Source of the DNA: Arthrobacter sp. DWC3
GTDB lineage: Bacteria > Actinomycetota > Actinomycetes > Actinomycetales > Micrococcaceae
Assembly (NCBI RefSeq): GCF_002929375.1
Contig: NZ_PJIP01000005.1
Span: 124,001-188,000, forward strand
Direction: 5' to 3'
DNA length: 64,000 nt
Position 1 is the stretch's first letter, and every line of letters begins with the position of its first letter. Shown here one piece after another: positions 58,392 through 64,000 of this stretch. A program made the translations under genes and the position numbers. The notes below the pieces were generated by a model. It was not told the DNA's origin. It did no database searches and was given only the letters and a program-made list of their open reading frames with translations.

Positions 58392-60517
58392 TCCCAGGCG
58401 ACGTCGCGCCAGCGGGAATAGCGTCCGCTCGCGCCGCCGTGGCCGCCGTCCATCTCGGTCTTGAGGACGACCGGCTCGGTGCCGGTGGCCGTCCCGCGCA
58501 GCTGCGCGACCCACTTCGCGGGCTCCACGTACAGCACGCGGGTGTCGTTGTAGCTCGTGACGGCGGCGATCCGCGGGTAGGCCACGGGCCGCACGTTCTC
58601 GTAGGGCGTGTACTCCTTCATGTAGCGGTACACCTCGGGATCCGTGATCGGGTTGCCCCATTCCTCCCACTCGAGGGCCGAGAGCGGCAGGTCGGGGTCG
58701 AGGATGGTGGTCAGGGCGTCCACGAAGGGGACCTGCGCCACGATGGCCCGGTACTTCTCGGGCGCCAGGTTGGCGACGGCGCCCATGAGCAGACCGCCCG
58801 CCGAGCCGCCCATCGCGGCGATCCGCGCGGGGTCGACCCACCCCGACCCGCCGAGGTACGTGGTGGCGTCGACGAAGTCCGTGAAGGTGTTCTTCTTGGC
58901 GAGCTTCTTGCCCTGCTCGTACCAGCTGCGGCCCATCTCGCCCCCGCCGCGGATGTGCGCGGTGACGAAGACGATGCCGCGGTCGAGGAGGGAGAGCCGC
59001 GCGACCGAGAAGGCGGGGTCCATGCTGACCTCGTAGCTGCCGTACGCGTAGATCACCGCCGGATTGGTGCCGTCCTGGGCGAGGTCGGCGCGGCGGACCA
59101 CGGACAGCGGGATCAGCGTCCCGTCGGCGGCCGGCGCCCACTGGCGCTCGGCGACGTACGCGGCGGGATCATAGCCGCCGCGCACCTCGGTCTCCTTGCG
59201 CAGTTCCAGCGAGCCGTCCTCGAGCACGTAGTCGTAGACCCGTGGCGGCGTGAGGTACGAGGTGTAGGACAGGCGGATGATCGGGGAGTCGAACTCCGCG
59301 TTGGCGAGGGCGCTCGTGAAGAGCTCCTCGTCGAAGTCCGGTTCGGCCTGCAGGCCCTGGCCGGCCGTGCCGAGCCCCGCCAGCGGGAGGACCTGGACGC
59401 GCTCGGTGGTGTCCTTCCGGACGGAGAGCACCAGGTGGGTCCTCGTGATGGAGAGGCCGTTGACGCGCACGGAGTCGTCGTGGGGGATGACCGTCGTCCA
59501 CTCCTGCTCGGCGAGGGGTCGGGAGAACGCGTCCGCCCGGACGAGGCTCACCATGGAGTTCTTCGCGTCGCGGTCGTGGGTCAGGAGGTAGTGCGGCACG
59601 CCCGCGATGGTGACCGGTTCTGCATCGTAGAGGATGCGTTCGTCCCGGGAGATCAGGAGCGTCAGGCCGGCGTCGGGGTGCTCGAGGTCGAGGACGCGGT
59701 ACTCGCTGTACTCCGAGCAGCCGATGCTGATGAGGAGCTGCGTGCGGTCGGCCGACACCTCGAAGCCCGTCCACATGGCGACGTCGTCCTCCTGGTAGAC
59801 GACGACGTCGTCGGCCACGGGCGTGCCGAGGGTGTGGGAGCGCACCTGGTACGGGCGCCACGAATCGTCGACGACGGTGTAGTAGACGCGGCGCCCGTCG
59901 GGGGAGAAGGACAGCCCGTAGAAGACGTCGGGGATCACGTCGGGCAGGAGCCCGCCGGTGGTGAGGTCCTTGATGCGCAGCGTGAAGCGCTCGTCGCCCG
60001 CGTTGTCCTCGCAGTACGCGAGCCGGGTGCCGTCCTCGGTCACGGAGAGGCCGCCCAGGGAGAAGAACGGCTTGCCCTCGGCGAGTTCGTTGCCGTCGAG
60101 CATGACCTGCTCGCCCGGCACCGGGCGGCCCGGGACCACCTCGGGCGGCGTCCAGTCACGGGCGAGGTCGCCCGTGTCCTCGGCGGCCACGCGGCACTGG
60201 ATCCCGTACTGCTTCCCCTCCTCGGTCCGCGAGTAGTACCACCAGCCCTTCTTGCGGGCGGGCACGGAGAGGTCGGTCTCCTGGGTACGGTCCTTGATCT
60301 CGGTGAAGATGGCCTCGCGCAGCGGTTCCTGGTGCCGGGTCACGGCCTCCGTGTACTCGTTCTCGCGCTCGAGGTACCCGATCACCTCGGGGTTGTCCTT
60401 CTCGCGCATCCACTCGTAGGGATCCACGAAGGTGTCACCGTGATGCATGCGTTCGAAGGGCACCTTCTTGGCCGGGGGAGGAACAGGGACTTGGAGCGCA
60501 GTGGCGTCGACGGTCAT
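58322..60517 (-). CDS. ptrB: Oligopeptidase B (S9 family prolyl oligopeptidase-like)
   Basis: A 731-residue serine peptidase cleaving small peptides after basic residues. The catalytic triad is Ser572 ('MGGSAGGLLMG'), Asp658 ('TSYNDTRVLYVEPAKW') and His693 ('MDGGHGGASGRY'). The N-terminal beta-propeller spans roughly residues 90-430. 'AYGSYEVSMDPAFSVARLSL' and 'IRGGGEMGRSWYEQGKKL' are oligopeptidase B signatures. ATG 60517 follows GGGAA; an ATG at 60526 is also possible. It is divergent from the paa operon and its 3' end overlaps cebR by 70 bases. Confidence 0.94.
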   Translation of the reverse strand: MTVDATALQVPVPPPAKKVPFERMHHGDTFVDPYEWMREKDNPEVIGYLERENEYTEAVTRHQEPLREAIFTEIKDRTQETDLSVPARKKGWWYYSRTEEGKQYGIQCRVAAEDTGDLARDWTPPEVVPGRPVPGEQVMLDGNELAEGKPFFSLGGLSVTEDGTRLAYCEDNAGDERFTLRIKDLTTGGLLPDVIPDVFYGLSFSPDGRRVYYTVVDDSWRPYQVRSHTLGTPVADDVVVYQEDDVAMWTGFEVSADRTQLLISIGCSEYSEYRVLDLEHPDAGLTLLISRDERILYDAEPVTIAGVPHYLLTHDRDAKNSMVSLVRADAFSRPLAEQEWTTVIPHDDSVRVNGLSITRTHLVLSVRKDTTERVQVLPLAGLGTAGQGLQAEPDFDEELFTSALANAEFDSPIIRLSYTSYLTPPRVYDYVLEDGSLELRKETEVRGGYDPAAYVAERQWAPAADGTLIPLSVVRRADLAQDGTNPAVIYAYGSYEVSMDPAFSVARLSLLDRGIVFVTAHIRGGGEMGRSWYEQGKKLAKKNTFTDFVDATTYLGGSGWVDPARIAAMGGSAGGLLMGAVANLAPEKYRAIVAQVPFVDALTTILDPDLPLSALEWEEWGNPITDPEVYRYMKEYTPYENVRPVAYPRIAAVTSYNDTRVLYVEPAKWVAQLRGTATGTEPVVLKTEMDGGHGGASGRYSRWRDVAWDYAFAADAVGATEVLARSTSSVE

Positions 60518-60633
60518 GGTTCCCATCTTGCCACTGCCGCTCCGGGCTCCCACGGCGGCGCGGGAGCGGTGATACCGACCGCGTGCTGGTTGACCGTGCC
60601 GGACCGGCGTGTAATTCTGGAGCGGGCCTTTAC

Positions 60634-60647
60634 AGAACGAACGTTCG
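60634..60647. promoter_or_regulatory. Putative PaaR/TetR operator upstream of the paa genes
   Basis: AGAACGAACGTTCG contains the perfect palindrome CGAACGTTCG (60638-60647) and the overlapping dyad AACG-AA-CGTT. As I recall, this fits the pseudo-palindrome reported for TetR-type PaaR with one mismatch. It lies 54 bases before the thiolase start, just after a TTTACA (60629-60634). Confidence 0.55.
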
Positions 60648-60700
60648 GTAATTCGTCCGCCGAGCGACGTGCAGGACCTGGGACGACAAGGGAGACGATC

Positions 60701-61906
60701 ATGGCCGAGGCTTTCCTGGTGGGCGGTGTACGCACACCGGTGGGCCGGTACGGCGGAGCGCTCTCGAGCGTGCGGCCGGACGACCTCGCGGCGCTCGTGC
60801 TCGACGCCGTCGTGCAGCGCGCGGGCCTGGACCCGGCCGTCGTCGACGAGGTGATCCTCGGCAACGCGAACGGAGCCGGTGAGGAGAACCGGAACGTCGC
60901 GCGCCTCGCCGCGCTGCTCGCGGGCTTCCCCGACAGCGTCCCCGGCATCACGGTCAACCGCCTCTGCGCCTCGGGCCTGTCGGCCATCATCATGGCCTCG
61001 CACATGGTCAGGAGCGGGGCCGCGGACATCGTCGTCGCGGGTGGCGTCGAGTCCATGAGCCGCGCGCCCTGGGTCATGGAGAAGCCGGACCGGGCCTTCG
61101 CCAAGCCCGGGGCCGTGCTCGACACGTCGATCGGCTGGCGCTTCACGAATCCGAAGCTCGCCGCACGGGACAAGGTCACCTACTCCATGCCCGAGACGGC
61201 GGAGGAGCTCGCCGCCGTCGACCGCATCACCCGCGACGACGCCGACGCCTTCGCGCTCCGCTCCCACCAGCGCGCACTCGCGGCCATCGCGGCCGGACGC
61301 TTCGCCGACGAGATCGTGCCCGTCCAGGTGAACCGCGGGAAGACATCCTTCTCCGTGGACACGGACGAGGGGCCGCGCGCCGACACCACCCTCGACGTCC
61401 TCGCGGGGCTCCGCCCCGTGGTCCGGCCGGACGGCATCGTCACCGCCGGCAACTCGAGCTCGCTCAACGACGGCGCCTCCGCCGTCATCGTCGCCTCGGA
61501 AGCCGCCCTCGCACGGTACGGCCTGACCCCGCGCGCCCGCATCCTCGACGGCGCCTCGGCGGGTGTGCCGCCGGAGATCATGGGCATCGGTCCCGTGCCG
61601 GCCACGCAGAAGGTCCTCGAGCGCACCGGGCTCTCCATCGGCGACCTCGGCGCGGTCGAACTCAACGAGGCCTTCGCCACGCAGTCGCTCGCCTGCATCC
61701 GGCGGCTCGGGCTCGACGAGGACATCGTGAACCGCGACGGCGGGGCGATCGCCCTCGGCCACCCCCTGGGCTCCTCGGGTGCGCGGATCGCCGTCACGCT
61801 GCTCGGGCGCATGGAGCGTGAGCTCTCCGGAGCGTCCCGGCTGGGCCTCGCGACGATGTGCGTCGGCGTGGGCCAGGGCACGGCGATGCTCGTCGAGGCC
61901 GTCTGA
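60701..61906 (+). CDS. Acetyl-CoA acyltransferase / 3-oxoadipyl-CoA thiolase (PaaJ/PcaF type)
   Basis: A 401-residue thiolase. The acyl-accepting Cys89 is in 'NRLCASGLSAI', His354 in 'AIALGHPLGSSGARI' and Cys387 in 'TMCVGVGQGTAM'. 'GGVESMSRAPWVMEKPDRAF' is common to 3-oxoadipyl-CoA thiolases. In the phenylacetate pathway it cleaves 3-oxo-5,6-dehydrosuberyl-CoA and 3-oxoadipyl-CoA. GGGAG precedes the ATG. It begins an operon in which every junction is ATGA or TGATG, so cotranslation is likely. Confidence 0.93.
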   Translation: MAEAFLVGGVRTPVGRYGGALSSVRPDDLAALVLDAVVQRAGLDPAVVDEVILGNANGAGEENRNVARLAALLAGFPDSVPGITVNRLCASGLSAIIMASHMVRSGAADIVVAGGVESMSRAPWVMEKPDRAFAKPGAVLDTSIGWRFTNPKLAARDKVTYSMPETAEELAAVDRITRDDADAFALRSHQRALAAIAAGRFADEIVPVQVNRGKTSFSVDTDEGPRADTTLDVLAGLRPVVRPDGIVTAGNSSSLNDGASAVIVASEAALARYGLTPRARILDGASAGVPPEIMGIGPVPATQKVLERTGLSIGDLGAVELNEAFATQSLACIRRLGLDEDIVNRDGGAIALGHPLGSSGARIAVTLLGRMERELSGASRLGLATMCVGVGQGTAMLVEAV

Positions 61907-62652
61907 TGCCGTCGGCGCTGAAGCTCACCGAGGGCACCGACTCGAAGGTCCTCGTCGTCGAACTGCACCGTCCCGAGGCACGCAACGCGATCGACCGCCG
62001 GATGGTCGACGAGCTGCATGCGGTCTGCGCGGACCTCGAGCGGACACCGCGCACCCTGATCCTCGCCGGCTCCGACGGCGTCTTCGCCTCGGGTGCCGAC
62101 ATCGCCGAACTCCGCGAGCGGCGGCGCGACGACGCCCTCGCGGGCATCAACTCGACCCTCTTCACGCGCATCGCCGCCCTGCCCATGCCGGTCATCGCGG
62201 CCCTCGACGGCTACGCGCTCGGCGGCGGTGCCGAACTCGCGTTCGCCGCCGACTTCCGCCTCGGCACGCCCCGGCTGAAGATCGGCAACCCCGAGACCGG
62301 CCTCGGCATCCTCCCGGCCGCCGGTGCCACGTGGCGGCTCAAGGAGCTGGTGGGCGAGCCGCTCGCGAAGGAGATCCTGCTCGCCGGTCGTGTCCTCACC
62401 GCCGAGGAGGCCCTGGACGCGCGGCTCGTCACCGCGCTCCACGCGCCGGAGGACCTCCTGCAGGCCGCCCACGACCTCGCCGACCGCATCGGCCGGCAGG
62501 ACCCCCTGGCCGTACGCATCACCAAGACGGTGTTCCATGCGCCGAGGGACGCCCACCCCGTGATCGACCAGCTCGCGCAGGCCGTCCTCTTCGAATCCGA
62601 GGCCAAGTTCGACCGCATGCAGCAGTTCCTGGACCGGAGGAAGAGCCGATGA
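61906..62652 (+). CDS. Enoyl-CoA hydratase/isomerase (paa cluster)
   Basis: A 248-residue crotonase-family protein. 'RPEARNAIDRRMVDELHAV' is the N-terminal signature. 'GVFASGADIAELRERRRDDA' gives the first oxyanion residue. 'YALGGGAELAFAADFRLGTP' and 'LKIGNPETGLGILPAAGATW' hold the two catalytic glutamates. By position it hydrates 2,3-dehydroadipyl-CoA (PaaF role), although PaaG-like isomerisation cannot be excluded. TGATG joins it to the thiolase gene and ATGA to the dehydrogenase gene. Confidence 0.92.
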   Translation: MPSALKLTEGTDSKVLVVELHRPEARNAIDRRMVDELHAVCADLERTPRTLILAGSDGVFASGADIAELRERRRDDALAGINSTLFTRIAALPMPVIAALDGYALGGGAELAFAADFRLGTPRLKIGNPETGLGILPAAGATWRLKELVGEPLAKEILLAGRVLTAEEALDARLVTALHAPEDLLQAAHDLADRIGRQDPLAVRITKTVFHAPRDAHPVIDQLAQAVLFESEAKFDRMQQFLDRRKSR

Positions 62653-63656
62653 GCACCGTGCCCGGGAAAGCTCCCCGGACCGTCCTCCCCGACACTCCGG
62701 AGCACGACGTCGAGGCCTCCCGTGTGGAGGGTGTCCCCGCGCGCGTGGGCGTCCTCGGCGGCGGCCGCATGGGCGCTGGCATCGCGCACGCGTTCTGCCT
62801 CGCGGGGTCGGCTGTCGTCGTCGTCGAGCGCGACGACGACGCCGCCGAGGCGGGCCTGGCGCGTGTCACGCAGGCCCTGGCGCGCAGCGTGGACCGCGGC
62901 ACGACGGCCGAGCCCCTGGCGGACCTGGCCCGTCGCGTGGCGGTGTCCACGGACTACGCGTCGTTCTCCCCGTGCGGCCTCGTGGTCGAGGCGGTGCCGG
63001 AGGACCTCGACCTCAAGCGGCAGGCACTGCGGGCCGTCGAGGACGTGCTCGACGACGGGGCCTGGGTCGCGACGAACACTTCCTCCCTCTCGGTCGACGC
63101 GCTCGCCGACGCCCTGCAGCGCCCCGACCGCTTCTTCGGCCTCCACTTCTTCAACCCGGTGCCGGCGTCGACCCTGATCGAGGTGGTCCTCGGAGCACGG
63201 ACGGCCGCCGACCTCGAGGCCGCCGCGCGGTCCTGGGTGGGCGCGCTCGGCAAGACGCCCGTCGTCGTGCGGGACTCCCCGGGCTTCGCGAGCTCCCGGC
63301 TCGGCGTCGCCATCGCCCTGGAGGCGATGCGCATGCTCGAGGAGGGCGTGGCGAGCGCCGAGGACATCGACGCCGCCATGGTCCTCGGCTACAAGCACCC
63401 CGTGGGTCCGCTGCGGACCACGGACATCGTGGGGCTCGACGTCAGGCTCGGCATCGCCGAGTACCTCGCCTCGACCCTCGGCCCGCGCTTCACCCCGCCC
63501 GCGATCCTGCGCGAGAAGGTGGCCCGCGGCGACCTCGGGCGCAAGAGCGGCCGAGGCTTCTTCACGTGGGACGACGCCGCGCCGTCGTCCGCTCCCCGAC
63601 CCCGGCCGGACCTCGACACATCCCCAGCAGCACCAGTGAAAGGCGAGCGGACATGA
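62649..63656 (+). CDS. 3-hydroxyacyl-CoA dehydrogenase (PaaH type)
   Basis: A 335-residue NAD-dependent enzyme oxidising 3-hydroxyadipyl-CoA. The Rossmann loop 'VGVLGGGRMGAGIAHAFCLA' begins near residue 33, after an extra N-terminal arm of about 30 residues. 'VATNTSSLSVDALADAL' and 'FFGLHFFNPVPASTLIEVV' contain the catalytic Ser/His, and 'YKHPVGPLRTTDIVGLDVRL' the C-terminal domain. The tail of about 25 residues is Pro/Ala-rich. ATGA overlap with the following gene. Confidence 0.93.
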   Translation: MSTVPGKAPRTVLPDTPEHDVEASRVEGVPARVGVLGGGRMGAGIAHAFCLAGSAVVVVERDDDAAEAGLARVTQALARSVDRGTTAEPLADLARRVAVSTDYASFSPCGLVVEAVPEDLDLKRQALRAVEDVLDDGAWVATNTSSLSVDALADALQRPDRFFGLHFFNPVPASTLIEVVLGARTAADLEAAARSWVGALGKTPVVVRDSPGFASSRLGVAIALEAMRMLEEGVASAEDIDAAMVLGYKHPVGPLRTTDIVGLDVRLGIAEYLASTLGPRFTPPAILREKVARGDLGRKSGRGFFTWDDAAPSSAPRPRPDLDTSPAAPVKGERT

Positions 63657-64000
63657 CCACCGCCCCGGAACGAGTACAGATCGACGTCGTCCCCAGCTTC
63701 ATCGAGGACGCCTGGTGGACGCCCGAGCGGGCAGCCGCGGACGGGGACGGGACCGTGGTCCGTGACGCCAGCACCGGCGAGGAGCTCGCCGTCGTCAGCA
63801 CGGCCGGCATCGACACCGCCGCCGCCGTCCGGTTCGCGCGCAGCACCGGTCAGGCCGAACTCGGACGCTTCACCTTCCACGAGCGGGCCCTGAAGCTCAA
63901 GGAGCTCGCGCAGTACCTCCACAAGCACCGCGAGCCCCTGTACGAGCTGTCCGCCAAGACCGGCGCCACGAAGGTCGACTCCATGGTGGACATCGACGGC
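63653..64000 (+). CDS. paaZ: PaaZ, N-terminal part (oxepin-CoA hydrolase/aldehyde dehydrogenase; 3' end outside window)
   Basis: The first 116 residues of a PaaZ-type protein, cut by the window end. 'PSFIEDAWWTPERAAADGDG' and 'RDASTGEELAVVSTAGID' are the aldehyde-dehydrogenase N-terminal strand pattern. 'KELAQYLHKHREPLYELSAK' and 'TGATKVDSMVDIDG' are specific to PaaZ. The full enzyme hydrolyses oxepin-CoA and oxidises the resulting semialdehyde. Its presence identifies the operon as phenylacetate degradation rather than generic fatty acid oxidation. Confidence 0.9.
   Translation, partial: MTTAPERVQIDVVPSFIEDAWWTPERAAADGDGTVVRDASTGEELAVVSTAGIDTAAAVRFARSTGQAELGRFTFHERALKLKELAQYLHKHREPLYELSAKTGATKVDSMVDIDG

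Noticed and set aside
57758-60700. Open frame of nearly 3 kb on the plus strand running into the thiolase gene
   Set aside because: It is antisense to ptrB, rich in Arg/Gly/His without any family motif, and the thiolase family begins only at 60701. High GC makes stop codons rare.
1-64000. tRNA, rRNA, insertion sequences or defence islands
   Set aside because: I saw no cloverleaf-like sequence, rRNA core motif, transposase, or toxin/nuclease cassette anywhere in the window.

Overview
This window is high-GC DNA with dense, overlapping coding. Most start codons are ATG or GTG, and genes are often linked by ATGA or TGATG overlaps. Gene content and order (Rex, bS22, Ssd/Tad locus with a helicase, Ktr-type K+ uptake, menaquinone plus CcsA/ResB cytochrome maturation, CebR-type cellobiose system, actinobacterial paa genes) point to an actinobacterium, most likely a Micrococcaceae (Arthrobacter-like) soil organism. 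I recognise no rRNA, tRNA, CRISPR array, insertion sequence or prophage. Several stretches follow the order I recall from Mycobacterium tuberculosis: acs-nth-nudix-ssd-tadABC-pilin-tadE-helicase; ppx-TIM barrel-proC-HTH-bS22; phosphatase-resA-ccdA-resB-ccsA-men. The window is therefore largely core chromosome with lineage-specific insertions.

Layout. 1-6.7 kb: end of a peptide ABC permease, a DUF5996 protein, a fused two-ATPase peptide transporter protein, an MHS-type transporter next to aroQ, and a TetR regulator divergent from ohr with a clear dyad between them. 6.7-12 kb: acetyl-CoA synthetase, a repeat-bearing membrane protein, endonuclease III and a Nudix hydrolase. 12-22 kb: a family-A DNA polymerase, then the Tad/Flp pilus operon (ssd-tadA-tadB-tadC-pilin-tadE-tadG-like) facing a DEAH helicase. 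22-31 kb: GNAT, trhO, methyltransferase, topA, ppx, TIM barrel, proC. 31-37 kb: GT87, KtrAB, AcuC, ArsR, an HTH protein and the 32-residue ribosomal protein bS22. 37-41 kb: HAD phosphatase, glutaredoxin-like protein, Rex, two small-envelope genes. 41-52 kb: System II cytochrome c maturation and menaquinone genes, a frameshifted SGNH hydrolase pseudogene and a hotdog thioesterase. 52-58 kb: cebEFG-bglC-cebR with two near-perfect CebR operators flanking a promoter. 58-64 kb: oligopeptidase B and the start of a phenylacetate degradation operon running off the end.

How the genes work together. The cytochrome c, menaquinone and Rex genes serve respiration and redox control. Cellobiose/cello-oligosaccharides would enter through CebEFG, be hydrolysed by the GH1 enzyme and be sensed by CebR. 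Acetyl-CoA metabolism is touched by Acs, by AcuC (a likely Acs deacetylase) and by the paa beta-oxidation enzymes.

Noteworthy features are: a Flp-type pilin whose inferred 171-residue leader carries 30-bp tandem repeats, followed by a TadE pseudopilin with 30-bp and 15-bp repeats; similar in-frame repeat expansions in at least three other genes; several unassigned operator-like dyads (yceI, resA, ohr, paa); a structured region before proC; a 70-bp tail-to-tail coding overlap between cebR and the oligopeptidase gene; and the multiply disrupted hydrolase. I did not find a clearly new defence or biosynthetic system.
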